Source of the DNA: Sulfotelmatobacter sp963788225
GTDB lineage: Bacteria > Acidobacteriota > Terriglobia > Terriglobales > Acidobacteriaceae
Length of the DNA stretch: 64,000 nucleotides
Direction: 5' to 3'
Assembly (NCBI GenBank): GCA_963788225.1
Contig: CAWBGI010000002.1
Span: 1,612,001 to 1,676,000, forward strand
Part shown: in pieces, positions 55,231 to 63,999 of the stretch
How positions within the stretch are numbered: the stretch's first letter is position 1
Layout of the letters: every line of letters starts with the position of its first letter
Program-made: the position numbers and the translations under genes
Notes under the pieces: model-generated
The model's input: the letters and a program-made list of their open reading frames with translations, nothing else
What the model was told of the DNA's origin: nothing
The model's database searches: none

Positions 55231-55968
55231 TTGAAATCCCTGCTTCAGACTTTCTTTGACAGTAGTTCTCCAACTTGGCGTCGCGGCCCAGCCGATATGC
55301 TCCGGACAAAATTGTATCAGCTCAAGTCGCGGTTTGGGCTAACGAGTGCGTTTGAGCGCCGACAGGCTATGGTTGGCCCCAGCCACCTTTGGAAGATGAA
55401 GCGAGACTTTCAAATCCGCTTCCTCAGGAGTGTCGGCATGACACCTGAACACTATGTACTCGACCTTGGCTGCGGTGTTCTCAGAGGCGGTCTTCCCATC
55501 ATTGAATACCTCCACGATGGGCATTATTACGGCATCGAGTCGCGCAAAGCAGTTCTCGATGAGGGCATAAGCGCGCTGACAGAGGCCGGTCTCCAATCGA
55601 CGGCTCCGACCCTGTTATTTATAGATGATCTTTCGAAAGTGACGCTCGACCGGAGTTTCGAGTTTATCTGGGCCTTTTCCGTCCTGATCCACATGGAAGA
55701 CAGAATCCTGGATGCTTGCCTGGACTTTGCATCACGTTATCTTGAGCGAGACGGGCGGATGTATGCCAACGTGAACATTGGAAATGAAAATGAAGGAAGG
55801 TGGCAGGAATTTCCTTTGGTTAGCCGCAGTCGTGAATTTTACGCATCGGCGGCGGAGCGCCACGGCTTGCTTGTGAAAGATGTGGGCACGTTGCACTCGC
55901 TTGGCCACGTGTCCGGTTCATCAAGCCAAGATCTGCAGCTGATGCTTGAGTTTATCCGCAAGAACTAA
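55231..55968 (+). CDS. Class I SAM-dependent methyltransferase
   Basis: A 245-residue methyltransferase starting at a TTG preceded by AAGG. SAM motif I is YVLDLGCGVLRGGLPIIEYL, followed by YYGIESRKAVLDEG and FEFIWAFSVLIHMEDRILDA. LERDGRMYANVNIG is the usual late strand. The 3' end of this gene and the sequence after it occur a second time at 57224-57479, in front of the acyltransferase. Function is probably glycan methylation; the acceptor is unknown. The gap of about 197 bases before it holds no credible gene. Confidence 0.8.
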   Translation: MKSLLQTFFDSSSPTWRRGPADMLRTKLYQLKSRFGLTSAFERRQAMVGPSHLWKMKRDFQIRFLRSVGMTPEHYVLDLGCGVLRGGLPIIEYLHDGHYYGIESRKAVLDEGISALTEAGLQSTAPTLLFIDDLSKVTLDRSFEFIWAFSVLIHMEDRILDACLDFASRYLERDGRMYANVNIGNENEGRWQEFPLVSRSREFYASAAERHGLLVKDVGTLHSLGHVSGSSSQDLQLMLEFIRKN

Positions 55969-56119
55969 GGCCTCAGTGAGAGTCGCGGCGCGCAGACTCT
56001 TGGTTAAGCAGATTAAATAAGCAGATCAAATGGGTTTTTATCCCAAGGCATGGTACATGACCATCGCCACAATCTCTGACACCGACCGCAGGATCTCCTC
56101 CGTCAAGGACGCTTCTAGC
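55854..56119. repeat. Imperfect direct repeat, copy 1 (methyltransferase 3' end plus acyltransferase-start remnant)
   Basis: Roughly 260 bases that match 57224-57479 at about three of four positions. Copy 1 contains the genuine last 39 codons of the methyltransferase and then a remnant of the acyltransferase start. The remnant is an ATG at 56057 reading MTIATISDTDRRISS, against MAIATISLAPTVGSS in the intact gene, and is soon closed by a stop. Confidence 0.75.
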
Positions 56120-56347
56120 GCTCTGACAGGAGAGGAGTCCCAATAGTGGCCGAATATCGGCAACTGGGGCGGGTTCCGACCTCGGAGCATCTGGTGCGGC
56201 TCCCACGAGAATTGTTTCACACTATCGCCGAACAGCGGGATGGGTTTACGATCAACGCCGTTTTTGAACGAGAAAGGAAATCGCATACAGTTGTTTCCCG
56301 CCCAGGACGTCCGGTATTGCCTTATCGGTAGCTACAAGGAGGAAAGC
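56120..56347. other. Insert segment upstream of the secreted-protein gene
   Basis: This sequence lies between repeat copy 1 and the gene at 56348. It has a 61-codon frame (56146-56331) with no ribosome site or recognised family. It may be a decayed remainder of duplicated coding sequence, but I cannot match it to any neighbouring gene by eye. Confidence 0.3.
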
Positions 56348-57124
56348 ATGTTCAAAGAGAGTTATGTCTCCGCTCGACGTACGACGTGCGTGTTTTTTTG
56401 CCTGCTTACAATCGGGCTTGCCGGCAGTCCAGCGTTGGCGGCAACCTGCTCATACGCAAGTCTAAACGGCGTTTTCGGATACGTTCACGGAAGGCCGGGT
56501 ACACTCGCGGTTGTCGTTGTCGGGCAATTGACCTTAGACGGACAAGGGAATATCACAAGCGCGTCGTGGACTGAGAGCGACAACGGATCTATCACGACCG
56601 GAACCACTACGGGCACGTATACGATTTCCCCGAGCTGTTCTGGCACGTTAACCCTCAATAGTGAAGACACGGGCCTTAGTCACTTCAACATCTATTTGAA
56701 CTTAGGCAGCAAAATGTTTCAGATGATTCAGAGCGATTCCGGTACTAACCAGCCTGGCTTTGGCCAGGCAGAAGGGACGGTCACCTGCGGACTGCCGGGA
56801 AAAGAACAATTCTTGACTACAAACCTCGTCGGTTTCGTCAACGGCGTCCCTGCAGAGGTTGTGGGGGCGGTGACGCTGGATGGGAAAGGAAATATTAGCG
56901 GCACCGAGACCTTTACGACAAACGGCGTTGTTGAAACGCTGCCCGTAACGGGCACCTATACGGAAAATTCCAACTGCACCGGTACCTGGCAGATTACACC
57001 CACGGGAGGCGCGGCCACGCACTTCAATGCGGTCGTTGTGAACAGCGGGAACGGGCTGATGCTGATTCAAACCGACCATGGCGCGATTACTGCGGGTAAT
57101 GCGCAGACCTCTGCCAGTCTTTGA
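56348..57124 (+). CDS. Secreted protein with two internal repeats, unknown function
   Basis: A 258-residue protein from the ATG at 56348, with an almost ideal AAGGAGGAAAG ribosome site; the frame is open further upstream but the site decides the start. A signal peptide runs to SPALAA. Two beta-rich repeats follow, at about 33-130 and 150-250. Each has a core like VGQLTLDGQGNITSASWTE or VGAVTLDGKGNISGTETFT, a GTYTxxxxCxGT stretch and an ending with QMIQSDSG or MLIQTDHG. This form is familiar from secreted acidobacterial proteins of unknown role. It sits inside a duplicated segment between a methyltransferase and an acyltransferase. Confidence 0.78.
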   Translation: MFKESYVSARRTTCVFFCLLTIGLAGSPALAATCSYASLNGVFGYVHGRPGTLAVVVVGQLTLDGQGNITSASWTESDNGSITTGTTTGTYTISPSCSGTLTLNSEDTGLSHFNIYLNLGSKMFQMIQSDSGTNQPGFGQAEGTVTCGLPGKEQFLTTNLVGFVNGVPAEVVGAVTLDGKGNISGTETFTTNGVVETLPVTGTYTENSNCTGTWQITPTGGAATHFNAVVVNSGNGLMLIQTDHGAITAGNAQTSASL

Positions 57125-57223
57125 ACACACGGCAACATGTGCGCGTAGAAGAGCGCCATTTCGCTCTCTCCGAGGGCGTTGCTTTTGCTCTGCCAGTCTC
57201 GCTCGTAATCAATATTCAGTAGG

Positions 57224-57479
57224 GGAGCGCCACGGATTGCAACTGGTTGATGTTGGTACGTTGCAGTCGCTTGGACATGTTTCCGGTTCGCCCGGCCAAG
57301 ATATGCAACTGATGCTTGAGTCTGCCCGCAAGAATGAAACTTCAGTTTGAGAGTGGCGGCGCGCAGATTCCCGGTTTAGTTGATCAGATGGGCTTCTCTC
57401 CCAGGTACAGTACATGGCTATTGCTACAATCTCTCTGGCACCGACGGTAGGATCTTCTACCGGTCAAGGACGCCTCTAC
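57224..57479. repeat. Imperfect direct repeat, copy 2 (methyltransferase remnant plus acyltransferase start)
   Basis: This is the partner of 55854-56119. It starts with a remnant of a methyltransferase C-terminus that is still open: ERHGLQLVDVGTLQSLGHVS, against ERHGLLVKDVGTLHSLGHVS in the intact protein. It then runs through the short intergenic stretch into the true acyltransferase start at 57414. The methyltransferase remnant lies in a frame that opens only at 57078 and is not a gene. Confidence 0.75.
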
Positions 57480-59465
57480 CGCCCCGACATCGATGGTCTC
57501 CGCGCAATTGCGATCATCTCCGTTGTTGCTTTCCATGTGCGACTGGCATTCTTCGGCGGGGGGTTCGTCGGGGTTGACGTCTTTCTGGTCATTTCCGGAT
57601 ATCTCATAGGCTTGCTTGTCTATAGGGATGTTTCTGAATCTAAGTTTAGCTTTCTGCACTTCTACGAGAGGCGTGTGAAGCGCATTCTGCCGGCCCTGCT
57701 TGCGGTTCTTTTCTTTTGCAACCTGATTGCGTTTGTTCTGCTTTCCCCGCTGGAACTAAGAAACTACTGCGGAGAGTCATTCTCAGCTGTTTTTTCGAGT
57801 TCAAACATTTATTTTTGGTTGCGATCCAACTATTTCAACCCCGTGACGGCTTTCAAGCCTCTCCTCATGACTTGGTCGCTGGGGATCGAGGAGCAGTTTT
57901 ACTTATTGTTTCCGCTTGCGTTATTTCTGCTGCACAGGTTCGCTAGGGGCCGTGTCTTGCATTGGATTGCTATCGTTAGCGGACTCTCATTCGTGGGTTG
58001 CGTCGTGTGTACAAATGTATATCCTTCAGCCGCGTTCTACTTGCTTCCGATGCGCGCTTGGGAGCTCGGGCTTGGTGTTCTAATGGCGGTTCGTGAAGTG
58101 CAGCACGACGGGCCGGTGAGACTCAGCAAAGTGGCCGCGAATGCTTTAGGATGTCTCGGACTTGCCCTGATCGTCGCTCCTGTGCTGATCTATTCGGAAA
58201 CCACACGCTTTCCGGGCTTTGCAGCTACCTTGCCAACCGCTGGGACCGCATGTCTTATCAACTCGCGCGATAGTCTCATAAATCGCAGATTGCTGTCGTC
58301 GAGACCGATGATTTTTGTGGGACTTGTCTCCTATTCGTGGTATCTCTGGCACTGGCCCCTGTTGAGCTTCGCGAGGATCGTCAGCGGGGGACTACTTTCT
58401 ATTCCGACGGCCGTCCTGATAGCTGTTATTTCGCTCGTTCTTGCCACATTATCCCATCGCTTCATCGAACAGCCGTTTCGCAAGTCACACACACGGATCC
58501 CACATCTTTTCCTGCGCTACGGGACGCTCGTGATACTTCTTGGCACCGCGGCTCTTCTCGGGTATAGACAGTCGGGGTGGCCTAGCCGGATACCTGAGTT
58601 GGTGAAGGTAGAAGCAGCTGTGCGCGAGACCGAGCACAACGTATGTTTGACGGGTTTCGAAGAATCGACACCTCGCCTCAGGGCAGCTTGTGTTGCGCAG
58701 GGCACTGGCCCAAAGCTGGCACTGTGGGGCGATAGCCATGCTGCCGCTCTTGGAAACGCAATGTACCAACTGGCCGTCGCGCACGGATACGGCTTCGAAC
58801 AACTAACAAAAGCTTCCTGTCCGCCGCTCCCAACGGCGCAAATCCGATCGTCTTTCCGCCCAACATTTGAGGGGACGTGCACGGCTTTCAATCGTGCGGT
58901 ATTGCAGCGTGTGTTACGCGACCGCAGCATTACCATCGTCGTCTTGGCCGGATTGTGGTCCTCGCTGTGTAGCGATGGCAGTAACGGGGATTGTTATACG
59001 GACAATAGTCAAGCGGGACAAGAAAGGTTGGAAGGAGGGGGTCGTCGCAACCTGCATTCTGTTCTTTTAAAGACCATCGTGCTTTTGATGTCATCCGGCA
59101 AACGTGTCTTCATTGTTACAGACGTTCCGAGCTTTGCGATCGATCCAATGAGTATCGTCCGGAACTCGGTAATGAGGAGTCGTGGCGAATTGGCCTCACT
59201 GCTGTCTTCGCAAGTCTTTTCGTTAGGTCCCGTGGACGAGGCGAGTCTTATCAAGCCGGCTGACACAATTACGGACATTGCGGTTCGGCAGGCGGCGTCA
59301 GAAGGTGGAGCACAGATTATCGATTTAGCCCAGAATCTATGCCCTGCATCGCGTTGCCAATTCTGGAACAACGGAACCTTGCTGTATGCGGATCCGAGTC
59401 ACCTTACGCCTGCAGGCGCGGAATACGCGTTGCGGGGACAGGACCCGATTTCGAATGTACATTAA
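57414..59465 (+). CDS. Acyltransferase (OafA/YrhL type) with C-terminal SGNH domain
   Basis: A 683-residue membrane O-acyltransferase. The N-terminal half has RPDIDGLRAIAIISVVAFHV, with the conserved catalytic-type His, then GGFVGVDVFLVISGYLIG and about ten helices, including SLGIEEQFYLLFPLALFLL. The C-terminal half is a periplasmic SGNH domain, KLALWGDSHAAALGNAMY (Ser nucleophile), with YADPSHLTPAGAEYAL giving the Asp and His. Such proteins O-acetylate polysaccharide on the outer face of the membrane. It is the natural decorating enzyme of the EPS and is coupled to the next gene, three bases on. Confidence 0.9.
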   Translation: MAIATISLAPTVGSSTGQGRLYRPDIDGLRAIAIISVVAFHVRLAFFGGGFVGVDVFLVISGYLIGLLVYRDVSESKFSFLHFYERRVKRILPALLAVLFFCNLIAFVLLSPLELRNYCGESFSAVFSSSNIYFWLRSNYFNPVTAFKPLLMTWSLGIEEQFYLLFPLALFLLHRFARGRVLHWIAIVSGLSFVGCVVCTNVYPSAAFYLLPMRAWELGLGVLMAVREVQHDGPVRLSKVAANALGCLGLALIVAPVLIYSETTRFPGFAATLPTAGTACLINSRDSLINRRLLSSRPMIFVGLVSYSWYLWHWPLLSFARIVSGGLLSIPTAVLIAVISLVLATLSHRFIEQPFRKSHTRIPHLFLRYGTLVILLGTAALLGYRQSGWPSRIPELVKVEAAVRETEHNVCLTGFEESTPRLRAACVAQGTGPKLALWGDSHAAALGNAMYQLAVAHGYGFEQLTKASCPPLPTAQIRSSFRPTFEGTCTAFNRAVLQRVLRDRSITIVVLAGLWSSLCSDGSNGDCYTDNSQAGQERLEGGGRRNLHSVLLKTIVLLMSSGKRVFIVTDVPSFAIDPMSIVRNSVMRSRGELASLLSSQVFSLGPVDEASLIKPADTITDIAVRQAASEGGAQIIDLAQNLCPASRCQFWNNGTLLYADPSHLTPAGAEYALRGQDPISNVH

Positions 59466-59468
59466 ATT

Positions 59469-60131
59469 ATGGAGAAAACGATCGCTCGCCGGCGGGTATG
59501 GGCCGGAATTGTGTCGGCAGTTGTGCTGTTGGGCATTGCCAGCATTGTCATATCCCCTATTCGCTTGCGAATTCTGCGGGCGGCTGGATGGGCGTTGGTT
59601 GTCAATGACCGCGTTGAACACGCCGACGCCATTGTCGTGATGGTCGATGCCAATGGTCCCGGGGTGCTTGAAGCCGCCGATCTTGTTCATAACGGTGTGG
59701 CCCCGCGAGTCGCGGTTTTCGGCGAGTCTCCCGATGCCCTGGTGGAAAGTGAGTTCATGCGGCGCGGCGTCATTTACGAAAATGCGGCCGCACGATCCGT
59801 TCGATACTTGCGAGCGCTGGGCGTTGACACCGTCGAGCTCATCCCCACCTATGTGACGGGGAGCGAGGACGAAGCTCCAGTGCTCGCCGGGTGGTGCGAT
59901 CAACACGGATTCCATTCAATTGTGGTGGTGAGTACCTCGGATCACTCACGCCGTGTTCGCCGAATGGTGCACCGTTCCATGAAGGGCCACGAGACGAGGG
60001 TCACAACTTGTTCCTCCCGCTACTCGGGATTCGATCCCGATCGATGGTGGCAATCGCGCAACGGGATTCGAGCCGAGGTTGTGGAGCTTCAGAAGCTATT
60101 GTTCGATATCGTGCGTCATCCGATTTCGTGA
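59469..60131 (+). CDS. DUF218/ElyC-SanA-YdcF family membrane protein
   Basis: A 220-residue protein with one N-terminal helix (VWAGIVSAVVLLGIASIVI) and a DUF218 domain. The motifs are ADAIVVMVDANGPGVLEAAD, PRVAVFGES and FHSIVVVSTSDHSRRVRRM, with the pattern of the ElyC/SanA group. These affect envelope polymer assembly and antibiotic resistance in other bacteria, by an unknown biochemistry. The start follows the acyltransferase stop by three bases, so both are probably made together. Its role in EPS maturation is inference. Confidence 0.75.
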   Translation: MEKTIARRRVWAGIVSAVVLLGIASIVISPIRLRILRAAGWALVVNDRVEHADAIVVMVDANGPGVLEAADLVHNGVAPRVAVFGESPDALVESEFMRRGVIYENAAARSVRYLRALGVDTVELIPTYVTGSEDEAPVLAGWCDQHGFHSIVVVSTSDHSRRVRRMVHRSMKGHETRVTTCSSRYSGFDPDRWWQSRNGIRAEVVELQKLLFDIVRHPIS

Positions 60132-60208
60132 AGGAGTATGCTTGCACGTTATGATCCGGAATGCCCGTACTTGACGGCCGGGCGATTTCTATCGAAGCTC
60201 TCCTGCGC

Positions 60209-62539
60209 ATGAGTGCTGGTAAAGATCTTCCAAAACCTGCTTCTATCGCCTTTCTTGTGCTGTTCCTCGTCGCGCCGGGATCTGTGTTCCTGGCGCGAGG
60301 CGCAAACTCTTCCACAATCGCAACTGTCACGTCGCCCCTCAAGTTCACCGTAATTCAAGGAGGCGGAGCCGTGCACTCTCAAGCTCTCAAACTCCAAAAT
60401 GCAGGAACGACGACGGTGAAGTGGACGGTTTCCTCGGACCAGGCGTGGCTTCGGTTTGAGCCTGCTTCGGGCTCCCTTTCACCGAATGCAACCGCTTCGA
60501 TCGATTTCATGGCAGATGCCGCAGGGTTCTCGCCCGGAATATATGTAGCTTCAGTGCAGATCACGATCCCGAATGAGCCGGCACATACCTTCGATGCGAC
60601 CCTTGTTGAGCAGCCAGTTTTCGCCGGAGGTCCGATCGGCAGCGCAGAGCGCACTTTCCCGCCAGACTCAGGCATGGTCAACATAAAGACCCAGTACGGC
60701 GCCAAAGGAGACGGCATTAGCGACGATACCGAGGCTATCCAGTTGGCGATTTCGGCCACTGTACATCATCCGCAAAGAGGACCTCGTATTATTTTTTTCC
60801 CGGCAGGAACGTATATGGTGTCCCGGCCACTCGTCGAGAAGGATCTGAAGTCGCAGTGGAATTCCTTGCTTACGCTTCAGGGCGAAAATCGCGCCACTAC
60901 GATGATCAGACTGAAGGACAACAACTCCCTGTATCAAAGCGCCAACGCTCCCGCAGACGTTCTGGAATTCGCATCTCAAAACGCCAAGCCTAATGGGGGA
61001 GGGAATGCTGCGTTCGACAACAATCTCTTTGATATGACAATCGATGTGGGCCGAGGGAATCCGGGAGCAATCGCGCTCGACTTCTTGGGCAATAATTATT
61101 GTGCTCTGCGCAACGTAACCGTTCAGTCGAGCGATCCGAGTCATTCTGGAGCGATCGGTTTAGCACTGCTAAGGTACGCTAGCGGCCCTTGCCTCATGAA
61201 GAACCTGGTGATCAATGGTTTTGATTATGGCATTAAGGTAGCTAACAATGAGTACAGCCTTACCTTCGAAGACCTGACCCTGCTGAATCAAAAACGGTAC
61301 GGCATCTATAATGCAAGCAATGTTCTTTCCATCCGGCATCTTTTTTCAACGAATAGCATTCCGGCAATTATTAACGCTAACGCGGCTGGCCTGGTTACTT
61401 TGGTCGGTGCAAGTCTGCAGAGTGGTTCTCCCCAATCTTCAGCAATTCAAAACCAGGGAACTCTTTACGCGAGAGAGGTTACTTCATCGGGATACGTTTC
61501 GGCACTACAGGGCCAGGGTTCTACGATCGCCGAGTACGACTCTGGACCTGTGATTACGCAGTTCGGAGGCAAGGCTAGGTCGTTGAACCTTCCGGTCGAG
61601 GAAACGCCCTTCTTCGAAGACTCCAATCTAAATAATTGGAAGAGTGTTATTGCCTATGGAGCAGACCCGACCGGAATGGCCGACAGCTCGGTTGCGATTC
61701 AAGCTGCAATTGATTCTGGGGCCACGACGGTTTACTTTCCGACGGGAGTATATCTGGTCTCTCGGACGATTGTAGTTGGGGGGAAAGTTAGAATGCTGGA
61801 AGGCTTCAACTCGTCCCTCAACCCTTCTGGAGAGGTGTTCAGCCGGGGTGATAGCCCCGCTCCTTTTTTGAGAATCGTTGCGGGGACAGCTGACGTTACT
61901 CTGAACCACTTCAGGATAGGGGCCTACTACTCTCATCCTGTTCCGGGAGTTATTTTTGTGGAGCAAGACTCAACGCGACCGTTGGTTCTGCGTGATTCTG
62001 TTATCGGTGGAACGCCTACGACCGTTGCTTATCAGAACACTAGCCGCGGAACCGGAACCCTGTTTGTGGAAAATGTCGCCGCGGCGCCATGGCAAATTGT
62101 GTTTCCCCAAAATGTATTTGCTAGGCAAATCAACCCTGAGAGTAATAGAACAACAAAGATAATGAACAAGGGCGGCAAACTATGGATTTTGGGTCTGAAG
62201 ACGGAAGGTATCGGTACGAACATCGAAACCGAACAAGGCGGATCCACGGAACTACTTGGCGGTCTTATTTACCCCGTCTGGAAGACTCCCGCTGATTCAG
62301 CGAGCTTCGTGGTGAACGATTCGCGTGCATCCTTTATTTATGCGGTCAGCAATTACAGGCCGGTTGCCGCCGGCGGTAATTTTGCGATTCAGGTTAAAGA
62401 GGCTCAGGGTGGGATAGAGAAATCTCTTCTCAGTACGTCACTTCCTTCGCGAGGGCTTGGAACAATGACGGCGCTGTACTCTTCAGGAGAGCCTTCACTA
62501 GGGTCTAAGGAACCGCCGGCGCCCGTGGATACGCACTAG
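60209..62539 (+). CDS. Secreted BACON plus double pectate-lyase-like beta-helix protein
   Basis: A 776-residue exported protein. The ATG at 60209 starts a signal peptide (ASIAFLVLFLVAPGSVFL); an ATG at 60161 adds 16 polar residues in front. A BACON-like domain follows (about 35-130; TVSSDQAWLRFEPASGSLSP). Then come two Pectate_lyase_3-type beta-helix units, the first starting INIKTQYGA-like at VNIKTQYGAKGDGISDDTEA and the second at WKSVIAYGADPTGMADSSVA. Each has an FFPAGTYMVSRPL- or YFPTGVYLVSRTI-type strand. Such proteins bind or cleave acidic polysaccharides. No catalytic triad is evident by eye, so a structural or binding role is possible. It may act on the EPS made here. Confidence 0.82.
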   Translation: MSAGKDLPKPASIAFLVLFLVAPGSVFLARGANSSTIATVTSPLKFTVIQGGGAVHSQALKLQNAGTTTVKWTVSSDQAWLRFEPASGSLSPNATASIDFMADAAGFSPGIYVASVQITIPNEPAHTFDATLVEQPVFAGGPIGSAERTFPPDSGMVNIKTQYGAKGDGISDDTEAIQLAISATVHHPQRGPRIIFFPAGTYMVSRPLVEKDLKSQWNSLLTLQGENRATTMIRLKDNNSLYQSANAPADVLEFASQNAKPNGGGNAAFDNNLFDMTIDVGRGNPGAIALDFLGNNYCALRNVTVQSSDPSHSGAIGLALLRYASGPCLMKNLVINGFDYGIKVANNEYSLTFEDLTLLNQKRYGIYNASNVLSIRHLFSTNSIPAIINANAAGLVTLVGASLQSGSPQSSAIQNQGTLYAREVTSSGYVSALQGQGSTIAEYDSGPVITQFGGKARSLNLPVEETPFFEDSNLNNWKSVIAYGADPTGMADSSVAIQAAIDSGATTVYFPTGVYLVSRTIVVGGKVRMLEGFNSSLNPSGEVFSRGDSPAPFLRIVAGTADVTLNHFRIGAYYSHPVPGVIFVEQDSTRPLVLRDSVIGGTPTTVAYQNTSRGTGTLFVENVAAAPWQIVFPQNVFARQINPESNRTTKIMNKGGKLWILGLKTEGIGTNIETEQGGSTELLGGLIYPVWKTPADSASFVVNDSRASFIYAVSNYRPVAAGGNFAIQVKEAQGGIEKSLLSTSLPSRGLGTMTALYSSGEPSLGSKEPPAPVDTH

Positions 62540-62642
62540 CCGGCTAAGAACAGTCTCAGACGAGCCTGGAATGTGAACCGCCAACTGCCCCCTCCGACAC
62601 TATCGATGGCTTGGGCCGCCCTCCTCCCGCTGCTCACGTTAT

Positions 62643-62658
62643 ACGGGAAGGTTCCCGT
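62643..62658 (-). terminator. Hairpin after the PEP-CTERM gene
   Basis: ACGGGAA, two bases, then TTCCCGT, 16 bases after the stop codon of the minus-strand PEP-CTERM gene and between two convergent genes. The stem is strong but no T-run follows on either strand, so intrinsic termination is uncertain. Confidence 0.35.
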
Positions 62659-62673
62659 GTTCCTGAGCGGACG

Positions 62674-63339
62674 CTACGATCTCTTGAAACCGCGGATGGT
62701 TTGTGCGAGCAGGCCGGCGATGCCGGTTCCTAGCAAATAGATCGCAGATGGTTCTGGGATAGCGGTCGTGCTCTGTCCCAGGGTAATGTCGGCGATCCCA
62801 ATCCCATTCGCAGGTCCCGAAAACGTTACGGACCCCGCGGTGCCCGAGAAGTGGAGACCCACGTTCGTCCAATTGCAATAGCCGACCGTCGTGCAATTAC
62901 CATCGTTCGCAGCGAGGGTAATCGTGGCCAAAACTGTGCCCGTGCCATTAGCCCCGCTCCAGACCGTCACGGTTTGCTGAAACGCCGCTGTGTAGAAGAA
63001 GTTGATTCCCGAACTGAAGCCGTTTGCCACGTTCATCGAACCAGTGGCCATCGAACCCGTCGTGCCCATGATAAAGATAGCCGGGGTGCCGAGCAGGGTT
63101 GACGAGAAGTTGCCAGAACCGCCTTGCGAAGTGGGCATGAGGGCATAGATGTCAGAGGAGAACGTCACTCCAAAATTCGGAGTGGTCGCCAGGCCGCCAC
63201 CGTCATAAAAGTTGCCGACCAGTTGTCCATTGTGAAGCCCGGCGAAAGTCAGTAAGTCTGTGGAGTTCGCACCGGCGAAAGCAGTGGACAGGCAGAAGAA
63301 CAGCAAAAATGTCAGGGAATTGCTAAAACGTCGAACCAT
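62674..63339 (-). CDS. PEP-CTERM sorting-domain protein
   Basis: A 221-residue exported protein. The ATG at 63339 has AGGAGAG seven bases upstream and starts a signal peptide (FSNSLTFLLFFCLSTAFAGA). The middle is Gly/Thr/Ser/Asn-rich and beta-like, with GVTFSSDIYALM and VWSGANGTGTVLATI. It resembles the DUF-type PEP-CTERM passenger domains. The C-terminus has IPEPS, a helix (AIYLLGTGIAGLLAQ) and the basic end RGFKRS, the tripartite exosortase signal. It should be cleaved by an exosortase and travel with the EPS. No exosortase gene lies in this window. Confidence 0.9.
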   Translation of the reverse strand: MVRRFSNSLTFLLFFCLSTAFAGANSTDLLTFAGLHNGQLVGNFYDGGGLATTPNFGVTFSSDIYALMPTSQGGSGNFSSTLLGTPAIFIMGTTGSMATGSMNVANGFSSGINFFYTAAFQQTVTVWSGANGTGTVLATITLAANDGNCTTVGYCNWTNVGLHFSGTAGSVTFSGPANGIGIADITLGQSTTAIPEPSAIYLLGTGIAGLLAQTIRGFKRS

Positions 63340-63408
63340 GGGGATCTCTCCTAGGAAGTGGCGCAACCAGTATCAGTCCGGATGCGTTACAGGGCAACCA
63401 GTTTAATG

Positions 63409-63423
63409 TTAACAGTGTGTTAA
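63409..63423. promoter_or_regulatory. Palindrome upstream of the PEP-CTERM gene
   Basis: TTAACA, three bases, then TGTTAA: a perfect 6-bp dyad about 70 bases before the PEP-CTERM start. Its position suits an operator or promoter-associated site; the protein that binds it is unknown. Confidence 0.3.
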
Positions 63424-63543
63424 TTCTTAGAAATCTCAGGATATGTTCAGCTTAGACGTGTTCGTTCCATTTCCGGGCCCAGCGGTTTGATCATAGGCCA
63501 AGAAACGCAGAGAGCGACTCGCTAAATTTCAGCTGCCCTGGTG

Positions 63544-63999
63544 CTACTGTTCGACCACAACGATGGACGGTTGCAGGTTCAGCGGCGATTCGCCGATGTA
63601 GAAGATCACATTGCCATTTGTCACCGACACCGTCTGGCCGCCGAATGTTCCCGTGCCGTTCGTATTGACGGAGTACGAACCCTTGAAAGGCTCATCGGGA
63701 AAGAGGAGCTGACAATTTGATTGCAAGCAGTACGTTGTTTCGCCATAGCTGGAGTCTTGAACGAATCCAACTGTGTTGACCGAGCCTGAAATTGGCCCCA
63801 ACGTGCCCGCTGTGCTGGATGTTGGACTCGCCTGCATGTACACGTCACCCTCAAAGAGCTGTGTGGTCGCCACCAGAGGTTCGTCGGTGCCGTACACGTA
63901 GTTTCCCTCCAGGTATTGATTATCGAAAGGGGGTGGTGGAGCAGTCAAAGAAGTTTGCAACTCCAGGATGCCACCTTGCGCTGTGTTATCGGTCCCGAC
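63544..63999 (-). CDS. C-terminal part of a secreted protein (start off window)
   Basis: The frame is open to the right window edge, so the N-terminus lies outside. The visible 151 residues are beta-rich, Gly/Thr/Ser-rich and contain a single cysteine pair (YCLQSNCQLLFPDEPFKG), then GTGTFGGQTVSVTNGNVIFY. This style is common in secreted acidobacterial proteins with repeated beta units. A TTG at 63960 would be an internal start, but the upstream residues (DNTAQGGILELQTS) continue the same style, so the gene is partial. The function is not recognised. Confidence 0.6.
   Translation of the reverse strand, partial: VGTDNTAQGGILELQTSLTAPPPPFDNQYLEGNYVYGTDEPLVATTQLFEGDVYMQASPTSSTAGTLGPISGSVNTVGFVQDSSYGETTYCLQSNCQLLFPDEPFKGSYSVNTNGTGTFGGQTVSVTNGNVIFYIGESPLNLQPSIVVVEQ

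Noticed and set aside
56146..56331. 61-codon open frame in the insert between the repeat copies
   Set aside because: No ribosome site and no family resemblance; kept only as part of the insert description.
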